Shown piece by piece: positions 21,801 to 28,919 of a DNA stretch of 64,000 nt. Both the position numbers and the translations under genes were made by a program. The notes under the pieces were generated by a model, which searched no databases, was not told the origin of the DNA, and was given only the letters and a program-made list of their open reading frames with translations. Origin of the DNA: Chitinophaga pinensis DSM 2588 (GTDB lineage: Bacteria > Bacteroidota > Bacteroidia > Chitinophagales > Chitinophagaceae). Numbering within the stretch: the stretch's first letter is position 1; the number at the start of each line of letters is the position of its first letter. Where the stretch lies: NCBI RefSeq assembly GCF_000024005.1, contig NC_013132.1:1730001-1794000 (forward strand), written 5' to 3'.

Positions 21801-22006
21801 CTCATAACCTGTCCTTCCTGCCATTTCCTCAGTTCGCTGCTCAGCTCAGGAGAAGCAATGTAGATGGCCTCCGCTAGATAAGGGGTCGTAAATACCTGTT
21901 TTATTTCCTCAGCCAGCGCTTCATAGGGCAGCTGTAAAAAGCGGGTTAAAAATTCTACCGGCATCAGCGGAGCCCTGAGCAGGTAGAAGCCTTTATTAGT
22001 TATCAT
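18890..22006 (-). CDS. Class I lanthipeptide dehydratase LanB, full length
   Basis: 1038 codons. The N-terminal tRNA-dependent glutamylation part (residues about 35-720) contains STRCTPYGLFAGCSTG near residue 93, the RxTPxGxFAG motif of LanB enzymes. The C-terminal elimination domain (about 745-1030) contains FFIRYTDPEDHIRVRFH, the conserved Arg/His pattern of SpaB_C/thiopeptide-type domains. The enzyme uses glutamyl-tRNA to dehydrate Ser/Thr in the precursor cores. Both halves are on one chain, unlike split LanB systems. It is transcribed away from the precursor and lanC genes, and its 3' end overlaps the bla stop by 8 bases. Confidence 0.93.
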   Translation of the reverse strand: MITNKGFYLLRAPLMPVEFLTRFLQLPYEALAEEIKQVFTTPYLAEAIYIASPELSSELRKWQEGQVMSEKDQEKLVLSLFRYLLRMSTRCTPYGLFAGCSTGYTGSATNVYIQPVQAHKQHCRLDMNYVAELAETIARIPAVQEQLRYFPNNSIYRTGDTYRYAAFTVKNKFRQYDLTAINHSVYLEGVLTLAAKGATRKALYQHITDDDITEEEFRVFIDELIDSQILISELEPTITGEEFFHVLIDKLSRLENIRPIYELLCAIREQLTVSQSGIEKYLHTHALVKQLLPETKNKDLVQTDLFLATTDNTISNGVIDDIQAQMEVLWKLSVANKQPDLLHFSKAFSQRYEEQEVPLALALDTEAGIGYGAYTSHYAAYAPLLEEVVTKTTGTADTIPWNNMREFQLKRYMACLQAQQSEVVLTDEDIDYLSTTSTIPIPDSFYMMGSIVSESGATMDKGDYLFDFTSCGGPSAGNLLGRFCHGDAALKELVRECLDEEAGQQPDVIYAEIIHLPEARTGNILLRPQLRDYEIVYLGNGSVPEEKQIPVTDLLVSVQNEQIILRSKRFNKRVIPRLSSAHNFMKGSLPMYKFLCDLQFQQLRHATGWQWQLPVEAPFLPRVRYKHIVLQKCTWLIYSKDHPSLQKNATVQMHFKAFSAIKEALKLPRHISIADGDNELFIDLENASCVHLMVTTLLKREQLTLQEVLQTPEQCWVLGDAGRFTNEIILPFKSNTVQAATVTREQTTDQLQRHFPPGSEWLYVKIYAGINTAEKILTTVIKPLVEQLEANDIIEQWFFIRYTDPEDHIRVRFHHATRKDFWTIVLAELQERLAAAIDPGLIHRIQTDTYARELERYGATTMVVSEHLFAYDSEAVLGCIDLLEGEEGEHFRWLLAIRGVDMLMDDFGYTLARKSTYLKRLQQYFFREFGAGQPLQTQLNAGYRKHMRQISSFLDPLQDAENEIEEAIQLLEKRSSHIRAAIQKVAVRTWDDLLSSYIHMFLNRMLSSNQRKHELVIYHFLSKYYESRLAMLKQQQLS

Positions 22007-22117
22007 AGTGTTCCGGATACAAACAATAAGTTACTTTTTATCTGTCTGTGACAGCCCCCCTTAAAAGGTGATATTTGAACAACTCGAAAAAAAATACAGA
22101 AAATCCCCCTTTCCAGT

Positions 22118-22140
22118 GATAAGGCCGAGCGGCCTTTATC
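22118..22140. promoter_or_regulatory. Hairpin in the divergent lanB / precursor control region
   Basis: GATAAGGCC and GGCCTTTATC form a 9-bp stem with one bulged base and a 4-base GAGC loop. It lies in the 236-base gap between lanB and the first precursor, so it would be in the 5' leader of either or both transcripts. A TATCTTTA sequence just downstream (22145-22152) resembles the -7 element but lacks a TTG at the right distance. Confidence 0.4.
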
Positions 22141-22242
22141 CTTATCTTTAAGAGTAATGAAACCCGAACCCTCATTGCCCACAATAAACCTGACTGCTAA
22201 AGAACAGTATTCATTTCTTAATATTTAAACCACTTGTTAACT

Positions 22243-22401
22243 ATGAAAAAAGCGTCAAGCCGGAAGCTGAACCTTGGCAAGATCAAGATCGCCAGACTAA
22301 GCACAACAAAGCAGGAAGTTGCCAATCAGCAAGCTAATGCGCCAACTTACACTGGTTGCAGCCTGTTTAAATGTCCTCCTCCTCCGGATGCCAGAAATTA
22401 A
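22243..22401 (+). CDS. Class I lanthipeptide precursor peptide 1
   Basis: 52 codons, easily missed because it is short. The leader carries KLNLGKIKIARLS, the LxLxKIKIAxLS signature of Bacteroidota class I lanthipeptides, recognised by LanB and LanC. The C-terminal core is Cys/Ser/Thr-bearing: APTYTGCSLFKCPPPPDARN, with two Cys, two Thr and one Ser, so at most two thioether rings, followed by an unusual four-Pro tail. There is no GG cleavage site, so leader removal must use another protease. It lies 38 bases before the second precursor and shares its leader but not its core. Confidence 0.88.
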   Translation: MKKASSRKLNLGKIKIARLSTTKQEVANQQANAPTYTGCSLFKCPPPPDARN

Positions 22402-22438
22402 GTACAGCAGTTTATTCAAAATCTAAAACCGCATTCTT

Positions 22439-22627
22439 ATGAAAAAGAAAGTTGAAAAGAAACTCGATCTCGGTAAGATCAAATTAGCCAGTCTGAACCG
22501 TGAAAAACAGGACGCTATGAATGGTGCAGCTTTTGCTCCCACCACTACCGTGCTTTCCTTTAAAGTGTGTACAGACGATATTAGCCAGGGCGCGCCAATT
22601 TGCAGCGTAGACTCCTGCCGTTTCTAA
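22439..22627 (+). CDS. Class I lanthipeptide precursor peptide 2
   Basis: 62 codons. The leader KKLDLGKIKLASLN matches that of precursor 1. The core, roughly from residue 30, holds several Thr and Ser and three Cys (KVCTDD, APICSVDSCRF), allowing up to three thioether rings. Core sequence and length differ wholly from precursor 1, so one modification set probably makes two products or a two-component lantibiotic. A strong hairpin follows before lanC. Confidence 0.9.
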   Translation: MKKKVEKKLDLGKIKLASLNREKQDAMNGAAFAPTTTVLSFKVCTDDISQGAPICSVDSCRF

Positions 22628-22635
22628 TTGTATGG

Positions 22636-22674
22636 TCATGGTGCGGCGGTGTAGTAACGCAAACCGCACCATGA
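22636..22674 (+). terminator. Intercistronic hairpin between precursors and lanC
   Basis: An 11-bp perfect stem (TCATGGTGCGG / CCGCACCATGA) with a 17-base loop and a short TTTATT tract. It lies between the last precursor stop and the lanC start. In lantibiotic operons a leaky terminator here keeps precursor levels above those of the enzyme; that role is inferred. Confidence 0.65.
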
Positions 22675-22700
22675 TTTATTGTGATTTGTGATGACCGTAT

Positions 22701-23915
22701 ATGGACTATAAGAAAAGTGCCGGGAAGATCTTACAGGATATCAGCAGTTCGCTTGACAGTTTTACAGAAAAGGATGCTACTCCCGGTTTATTAGGGGGCT
22801 ATACAGGCGCAGCTTTATTCTATGCTTACTATTATCAGCTGACAGAGAAAGAAGAACACCTGAACAAAATACATCAGCTGCTGGAACGTGCGTTGCATGA
22901 TCTGGCGGCTACTGCATTGCCATTCTCCCATTGTAACGGTATTGCCGGAATGGTATGGTGCATACAACATCTCATAAAAGCAGGCTTTGCAGGCGAAGAT
23001 GAACTGGAAGATATCTTTGAAGAAGTAGATGAAGTGCTCGGTAAAGAAATGCTCTCCGCTTTACAACAGCGGGAGTATGACTTCCTTCACCAGGGTCTCG
23101 GTATTGCCCTGTATTTTCTTGAAAGGAACCATTACACTGCTGCTGAAAAATGGTTGCCTGCACTTGTGGATAACCTGCAATCCACCGCTATTGAAACACC
23201 TGCAGGGATTACCTGGAAGGATCAGCTGACCGGACTGTCCGATCAGCCGGCAGGATCACGTTCATTCAACCTGGGACTGGCCCACGGTGTACCTGCTATC
23301 ATCGCTGTGCTGGGAATGATCCATCGTAAAGGGATCGCTGTTGCACAAACGGAAACGATGATCAGGAAAGGACTCAGCTGGCTCGAAGCCTGCCAGAACC
23401 AGCCCGGAGAAGAAAACACTTCCCTATACCCCGTACTGGTGGACCAGCACCATCAGGCACTTACCGGTAAACAAAGCCGTTTAGGCTGGTGCTACGGGGA
23501 TCTGGGCATCGCCACAACGCTGCTGAATGCGGGTAACTGGCTGCAGGATGATTATTACACAGAAAGTGCGCTGCGTATCTTCCATCACACAATACGAAAT
23601 AGAAATATACACAACAGCTTTGTACATGATGCTTGCCTATGCCACGGTAGTGCAGGTATTGCACATATTTACAGACGCGCCTGGCTGCAAACAAATGAGT
23701 CATTTCTACTCAATGGCGCAACAGATTGGTTACAACATACCTTACAGATGAATACACATAAGGAAGGCCCCGCGGGCTTCCGTTTTTTAGGTAAAGATGA
23801 CTACGAGAACAGCTATGGCATCCTTGAAGGCGTAGCTGGTATAGGACTTTCACTCATTGCGGCTATCGATCCCGATACGGATCCTGCATGGGACCGGTGT
23901 ATCTTGTTATGCTGA
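22701..23915 (+). CDS. Lanthionine synthetase C (cyclase)
   Basis: 404 codons. The LanC double-barrel motifs are in order: GLAHGVPAI near residue 194, GWCYGDLGIA near 263 and CLCHGSAGIAHIYR near 313. The Cys of WCYG and the Cys-His of CHG are the three zinc ligands that activate precursor Cys thiols. It closes thioether rings between Cys and the dehydro-residues made by LanB. It lies 73 bases after the second precursor on the same strand. Length is normal. Confidence 0.94.
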   Translation: MDYKKSAGKILQDISSSLDSFTEKDATPGLLGGYTGAALFYAYYYQLTEKEEHLNKIHQLLERALHDLAATALPFSHCNGIAGMVWCIQHLIKAGFAGEDELEDIFEEVDEVLGKEMLSALQQREYDFLHQGLGIALYFLERNHYTAAEKWLPALVDNLQSTAIETPAGITWKDQLTGLSDQPAGSRSFNLGLAHGVPAIIAVLGMIHRKGIAVAQTETMIRKGLSWLEACQNQPGEENTSLYPVLVDQHHQALTGKQSRLGWCYGDLGIATTLLNAGNWLQDDYYTESALRIFHHTIRNRNIHNSFVHDACLCHGSAGIAHIYRRAWLQTNESFLLNGATDWLQHTLQMNTHKEGPAGFRFLGKDDYENSYGILEGVAGIGLSLIAAIDPDTDPAWDRCILLC

Positions 23916-24010
23916 TATTTTCCTTATATTACATATAAAGCCGGTTGCCTCTTGTAAAGTCGAATGTTACCCATTACTGTCCGCATTGGCATATTTTAAA
24001 TGGATACACA

Positions 24011-24637
24011 ATGATCCGCCTGTATTTCGTAAACAATCATCCCCTCATTCTTGAAGGCCTGCATTCATTTTTTGATGACGAAAATGATATACTGATCGCA
24101 GGACACACCCGGAGTGGCTATGGTTGTCTCAAATTCCTGATGCACAACAGCGTCGACATCATCATTATTGATACCTGTCTGCCTGATATAGACAGCGCAG
24201 CATTATGTGCCAATATCAGGATGGAATATCCAACCGTAATGGTATTGGTATTGAGCTTCCTGAAAGAAGAAAGATATATCGACCGGCTGTTGCAAAGCGG
24301 CGCAGGCGGTTACGTACTCAATACTGCGGATAAAGATGAACTGCTTTTTGCCGTTCATTCCGTTTATGCCGGTGGAGTCTATCTCTCCCCGGTAATCAAA
24401 CAAGCTATGAGCAGCGAACGGGTTGGGCTACAAAAAAATTTCCCTCCTCTGACGAGAAGGGAAAAAGAAGTTTTAAGTCTGATATCTGAAGGAAATACAA
24501 ATGCTGAAATTGCAGAAAAACTGTTTATCAGTGCAGATACTGTGAATAGTCACCGGAAAAAATTACTGGCCAAACTGGAAGTAAAAAATACTGCAATGCT
24601 GATCAAGTACGCTGTTGACAACAAACTGCTGGTCTGA
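24011..24637 (+). CDS. Orphan LuxR/NarL-type regulator with degenerate receiver domain
   Basis: 208 codons from the ATG at 24011; an upstream in-frame start at 23945 would add 22 residues unlike any receiver. The receiver fold spans residues about 1-120 and the phosphoacceptor Asp is present in IIIIDTCLPD. However, the usual acidic pair of the D-D-H-x-L motif is N-N (FVNNHPLIL), and the conserved Lys of GYLLK is Asn (GYVLNTA). Mg2+ binding and phosphorylation are therefore doubtful. The C-terminal HTH (LTRREKEVLSLI ... SADTVNSHRKKLLAKL) is intact. It lies 95 bases after lanC and no histidine kinase is nearby; it probably regulates the lanthipeptide locus. Confidence 0.88.
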   Translation: MIRLYFVNNHPLILEGLHSFFDDENDILIAGHTRSGYGCLKFLMHNSVDIIIIDTCLPDIDSAALCANIRMEYPTVMVLVLSFLKEERYIDRLLQSGAGGYVLNTADKDELLFAVHSVYAGGVYLSPVIKQAMSSERVGLQKNFPPLTRREKEVLSLISEGNTNAEIAEKLFISADTVNSHRKKLLAKLEVKNTAMLIKYAVDNKLLV

Positions 24638-25753
24638 TCAGTTGCTTACAAAAGTGATCTTTTCTACCACAACGCCCAGTTTCTTCATCGCTGAGGCATC
24701 ACTTTTCACTTTCTTATCGCCGGTTACCTGATCGTATAATTTAGGATCGCTGGAGTTATTGGCTTTGAACATAATGTTCACGCCTTTCCCTGCGAAGGCG
24801 CCACCTTCCCAGTCTGCTATTTCTCCACCGTTATCCCATTCAAAACCATTGATTCTGAAGTCACGGCCGTTCACCTTCACTACTTTATCCAGTGGGTCGC
24901 CTACCTTGATACCAAATGGCGGTTTCCATTTTGAGTTCTCTTTCGTGAAAGTAACACCGGTTTTAGTGCCTTCGAATGACACTTCCATCTCATTATCTGT
25001 ATCCGGGAATATAAAATAGGCAGTACCTGCATCATTTCCCTGGAAATCCTGCGCTGAACGTGCCACCACATTGTCCTTTCCGTAAAGTGCATATAACTGC
25101 TCCGGTTCACGTGCTTTGAATACCGGTCTTACATCCCAGTTGAAGTTGTCTGCTGAAGCACTTACTGGTGTAGCAGGGGTACTTCCTGGTTCTGCAGGTA
25201 CCGCGTTACCACTGGCAGTCGTCGTCGTGCTCGTTGCTGACTCGCTGGTAGTAGTAGCGGCCTCCGGAGAACTGCTGTTGCTATTATCAGCAAGTGCTGG
25301 TGTTGGCAACTGTAATGGCGGCAGATTAGCCGGAATAGCACCTGTTGTATAGAGTGTTGCTTTTTCTTCCAGGAGCGCCTTGTTTTCACCCTTGAACTTA
25401 TTCACTGTGTAAGTCGCCAGCGGGAATACACTGTTGGTTTGCAGGTTCATCGCACGAAGATGGGCAATGAACTGTTGCCTGTTGGCATTACTGTACTGAT
25501 ACACAAATTTCAGGGAAGCATCCAGCGCAGCAGGATCTTTCACCAGTTCTGTCATTGTCTTATCAATATCCAGTCCGGCAGCCCCGCTTCTTGACATCTG
25601 TTCAGTCACAAAAACGATAAGTGAGTCATTCCTCACTTCATAACGTTTTGCAAACTTAGTGGCATAGTCTTCAGCGATCTTGTCCTCCAGTTTTGTCTGC
25701 GCTTGTATAGTAAGGGGTAAAGTGAATGCTAATATGGCAATGATGCGTTTCAT
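24638..25753 (-). CDS. Secreted protein of unknown function
   Basis: 371 codons. Signal peptide to about residue 19 (IQAQ). A helical N-terminal part (residues 20-140) is joined by a long Ser/Thr/Ala-rich low-complexity linker (about 150-200) to a C-terminal domain rich in Gly, Asp and aromatic residues (residues 205-371). No family is recognised. Its stop codon directly abuts that of the convergent regulator gene with no spacer. It is separated from the glycolipid operon by 82 bases that contain no clear terminator, so it could be read from it, though its own start region fits an independent gene. Confidence 0.75.
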   Translation of the reverse strand: MKRIIAILAFTLPLTIQAQTKLEDKIAEDYATKFAKRYEVRNDSLIVFVTEQMSRSGAAGLDIDKTMTELVKDPAALDASLKFVYQYSNANRQQFIAHLRAMNLQTNSVFPLATYTVNKFKGENKALLEEKATLYTTGAIPANLPPLQLPTPALADNSNSSSPEAATTTSESATSTTTTASGNAVPAEPGSTPATPVSASADNFNWDVRPVFKAREPEQLYALYGKDNVVARSAQDFQGNDAGTAYFIFPDTDNEMEVSFEGTKTGVTFTKENSKWKPPFGIKVGDPLDKVVKVNGRDFRINGFEWDNGGEIADWEGGAFAGKGVNIMFKANNSSDPKLYDQVTGDKKVKSDASAMKKLGVVVEKITFVSN

Positions 25754-25835
25754 GCATGGTCGTTTTAGTAACAGGAAATTGGCCTGGTAACAACCAGACT
25801 ATTACCATTACTAAATTATAGAATAATCCTGATTG

Positions 25836-26333
25836 TTAGTGCGGGTATAGCTTTTTTACCTTGCGGACCGGCTGTAGGGTGAAGAAAACTGCCATCCCTC
25901 CGGCCAGTATCCCTGAGAGCACCGACAGTAATATTCCGTTAAAACTGTAGTTCTCGGGTAAACAGATATATACTCCAATCATAGCGGCTAACGTCAGCGC
26001 CAGGGTAATTATTGCGTTAATACCCGCCGTTTTTAGCATGAAACGCAGCTTTATCTGTTTAGAGGGTATAAAGCTGACCAATTGCCTCTTTTCCAGTAAT
26101 GTGATGGTTTTGTTTAATATATCTATGGTAATAAAGAATGGTAACAATAAAGCCATCGGTAACAGGAACCTCGCAATAGGATGTTCACCCTGAAACAGGT
26201 ACACATTATTCAGGTCATCAAATCCGTAATAGGGTACCAGCGCGTTGATCACCAGGTTTGTGATGAAATAGAAGATGGCCTGGCGTTGGGAGAACTTCTC
26301 CAGGATACTATTAATGCGCGGGTGCATGCTCAT
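25836..26333 (-). CDS. Small integral membrane protein at the end of the glycolipid operon
   Basis: 165 codons from the ATG at 26333, which overlaps the preceding acyltransferase gene by 23 bases; a longer form starting at 26435 would add 34 basic residues in the overlap and is unlikely. Four hydrophobic segments at about residues 17-35, 58-80, 100-125 and 132-152 predict an inner-membrane protein. No family recognised. Translational coupling places it in the PKS/glycosyltransferase operon, so a role in handling or transport of the lipid product is possible (inference only). Confidence 0.78.
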   Translation of the reverse strand: MSMHPRINSILEKFSQRQAIFYFITNLVINALVPYYGFDDLNNVYLFQGEHPIARFLLPMALLLPFFITIDILNKTITLLEKRQLVSFIPSKQIKLRFMLKTAGINAIITLALTLAAMIGVYICLPENYSFNGILLSVLSGILAGGMAVFFTLQPVRKVKKLYPH

Positions 26334-27585
26334 GGTTTGTGGATAGTAGAACCTGCATTTGTTGCAGAATAGTCCGGGCTTTTTCCGCCGGTAGAAACGC
26401 CTCCTGTGAGATAAAAGAAAAGTCTGCCTGTCCACCGAAAGTACTGATCACAAGCGTGTTGGCATTTCGCCAGGGAAAGGCGGCACTGGGACTATAGATC
26501 GTTTCCAGTATAAAGTTTTCATACTGTTCCGGGATGTCCAGTCTGCCCATATTGGACAGCGTAACGTCATGTGTGCCGTCCGTTTGTTTTAATAATTTGA
26601 CCATGTATTTGCCTGCCGAATGGAAATAGTCACTGGTGAACAGGAGTTTTCGTATATCCATTTTATCTATAGCAGCCGTCAGGTCATTTTTCAGCTGGCG
26701 TGCCCTGGCCCAAAAATCAGCTCCTTTCTCTGCGCTGGTCGTCAGTTCCGCTATCGGCGCAAAGGCAAATAACTGATCCTGTTTGATCTCAGGAATAAAC
26801 CTTCGGATATCTACAGGGGAGATCACTTTCCCATGGGAGGCCACTCCCATGATCTGCCGGTGCGCTTCCATAAAAGCTACCGCAAATGCGGCATGCATGG
26901 TCGTTTGTTCTGTTTTGCAACGGTTCGCCAGTTGTGAAGTCGCTGCTTTGTCCAGTTTCAGGTGTACCAGATAATGAGGCCCCGGCGGCGGTATTTTCCC
27001 GCGTGTTTTAAAACGAAGTACCAGCCATGCCAATCCTGATAATAAACGGAGTCTGATCTTTAAGCCTATATTATTGATCAGCGAATTCGGAATGAATGTC
27101 CGGATATCTTCAAATGCCGGATAAGCAATCAGGCGTGTCTCAGGTTTATCCAGTACCTGCAGTAACTCCCGCATTAAGGTCAGAATAGAGCTGCCATCAC
27201 AAATGCAATGTGCACACACCAGTATCAGTTCCGATACCTCATCGGAGCGCAACCATATCAGTCTGGCCAGCGGTCCTTTCGCTACATCAAACGATTGCCG
27301 CCACTGTTCAGCAGATATGCGCTGCCAGTCTTCGTCCGAACGGCGCTCTGTTATCTGTACCGGAATAGGGAGGATCTTGGTTTCCGACACGAAATAGGGC
27401 CTGCCCGTCTCGTCTTCCCTGATCACAACACCCAGCAACGGGTGTTTCTGCTGGATCTTTGCCAGGGCATATATTAATCCTTCCAGGGTAAGCTGACCAC
27501 GTACCTTCGCTGTAAAAATACAGTTCACGGTAGCCGTGCTATCAACGTACATGATCCGCTCACCCAGTATTAGTTTTCTATTCAT
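26311..27585 (-). CDS. HxxxDG acyltransferase, condensation/PapA-like (second copy)
   Basis: 424 codons. An acyltransferase of the chloramphenicol-acetyltransferase/condensation superfamily: HCICDG near residue 130 is the HxxxDG active-site motif, and the PVDIRRFIPEI block near 265 matches the solvent-channel region of stand-alone enzymes such as mycobacterial PapA5. These move acyl groups from a carrier protein or CoA to alcohol acceptors. It starts 7 bases after a paralogue with the same motifs. With glycosyltransferases and an ACP in the operon, O-acylation of a sugar or lipid hydroxyl is the likely job (inference). Confidence 0.88.
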   Translation of the reverse strand: MNRKLILGERIMYVDSTATVNCIFTAKVRGQLTLEGLIYALAKIQQKHPLLGVVIREDETGRPYFVSETKILPIPVQITERRSDEDWQRISAEQWRQSFDVAKGPLARLIWLRSDEVSELILVCAHCICDGSSILTLMRELLQVLDKPETRLIAYPAFEDIRTFIPNSLINNIGLKIRLRLLSGLAWLVLRFKTRGKIPPPGPHYLVHLKLDKAATSQLANRCKTEQTTMHAAFAVAFMEAHRQIMGVASHGKVISPVDIRRFIPEIKQDQLFAFAPIAELTTSAEKGADFWARARQLKNDLTAAIDKMDIRKLLFTSDYFHSAGKYMVKLLKQTDGTHDVTLSNMGRLDIPEQYENFILETIYSPSAAFPWRNANTLVISTFGGQADFSFISQEAFLPAEKARTILQQMQVLLSTNHEHAPAH

Positions 27586-27592
27586 ACTTTGG

Positions 27593-28906
27593 TTAAATAA
27601 TTGATGACAGGGCTGCTTCAGGCGCCTGTACAGGTAACTCTTCTGTCAACAGCGCCATCGCTTTTTCCTTGATAGCTAATGCATCCTGATAATCGAGTAC
27701 CTGGTAATTGGATACAAATGAAAAGTCGATCTGCCCTTTGTAAGTGGAGGTAATGATGGTGGTTGGGTTAGAAAATGGTCCTATCACCGTCGGACTAAAA
27801 ATCGTATCTACAGCAAAGGTCTGATACTGCTCCGGGATATCCAGTTTACCCATATTGGAAAACATCAGGTCATACACCGGTTTGCCATACGTCAGGAACT
27901 TCCGCATATATTTAATACCGCTATGTGCATATTCAAAAGGCAACATAAAAGCATAAGGGTTCATCTTTTTTATTTTCTGGGAGGCGACTGTCTGCAACAA
28001 CCTGGCCCGTTCCCAGAATGAAACATCCTGCGCATGATTGAGCGATAATTCCAGCGATAATCCAAAAGAAAAGATTACGTCTTTTGTGATCTCAGGAATA
28101 AACCTGCGGATATCCACCGGACAGATAATCTTATTCAGCGCCTTTGCTCCCTTCACCTGTTTAAAGGCGCTTAGGAAGGCCACGCAGAGTGCCGTATTGA
28201 CTGTTACCTCCTTCGTCGCACAATATTGGAACAAGGCAGCTGATACCTGCCGGTCCAGTTTCCAGTGTAACAGGTAATCCTGTTGCCTGCTGATGGGCTG
28301 TCTGCCCCGGGTGCTGACAAAAGCTGATATACTGGCCAGTGCTCCCTTTATAAACAGTGCCTTCAGTTTTGCTTTAAATATCTCCTTTTTACCATGCAGG
28401 ATATGAGCCGGCACGATATCTTCCAGGGTGGTGAAAGAAGGGTGTATACCAATCTCTTTTTCAGGATCATCCGCCACAGCCAGCAGCTCTCTGACCAGCA
28501 TCAATCCTCCGCCTCCATCACACATGCTGTGATGAAAGGTTAATATCAGTTCTGATTGCGCATCCCCCTTTAACCAGGTCAGGTTAATCAGGGGACCTGC
28601 TTCAAGATTGAAAACACTTGCCCATGCATCCCTGACTTCCTGCTGCCAGTCGACGGAAGTCGTACGTTCTTTAATGATCAGCGGGATTGGCTGATGGACT
28701 GCCGGTAGCTCAAACCATGGAGCGCCGGTAGCATCATTGCGGACGGCTGCCCGTAACAGGGGATGTTTCGCCTGCACTTTGGCTAATGCAACAGATAATC
28801 CGGCAGCTGTGATTACGCCGTTTATCCTGATTGCATAAACACCGTTAAAGGGGGCTGTCCCGTCTCCTAGCATGAGTCTTTCGGGAAGCAATAGTTTTCT
28901 TTTCAT
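27593..28906 (-). CDS. HxxxDG acyltransferase, condensation/PapA-like (first copy)
   Basis: 437 codons from the ATG at 28906, chosen because MKRKLLLPERLML aligns with MNRKLILGERIMY of the paralogue; an upstream in-frame start would overlap the preceding gene. The active-site motif is HHSMCDGGG near residue 128, and CPVDIRRFIPEITKD near 275 repeats the paralogue's block. It diverges enough from the second copy that the two may use different acyl donors or positions. Spacing is 13 bases after the glycosyltransferase and 7 before the second copy. Confidence 0.88.
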   Translation of the reverse strand: MKRKLLLPERLMLGDGTAPFNGVYAIRINGVITAAGLSVALAKVQAKHPLLRAAVRNDATGAPWFELPAVHQPIPLIIKERTTSVDWQQEVRDAWASVFNLEAGPLINLTWLKGDAQSELILTFHHSMCDGGGGLMLVRELLAVADDPEKEIGIHPSFTTLEDIVPAHILHGKKEIFKAKLKALFIKGALASISAFVSTRGRQPISRQQDYLLHWKLDRQVSAALFQYCATKEVTVNTALCVAFLSAFKQVKGAKALNKIICPVDIRRFIPEITKDVIFSFGLSLELSLNHAQDVSFWERARLLQTVASQKIKKMNPYAFMLPFEYAHSGIKYMRKFLTYGKPVYDLMFSNMGKLDIPEQYQTFAVDTIFSPTVIGPFSNPTTIITSTYKGQIDFSFVSNYQVLDYQDALAIKEKAMALLTEELPVQAPEAALSSII

Positions 28907-28919
28907 AACGCTGGATTTA

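Noticed and set aside
15349..24637. NRPS, beta-lactamase and lanthipeptide genes as a single biosynthetic cluster
   Set aside because: They are on opposing transcripts that meet tail to tail, and no shared enzyme or substrate logic is visible.
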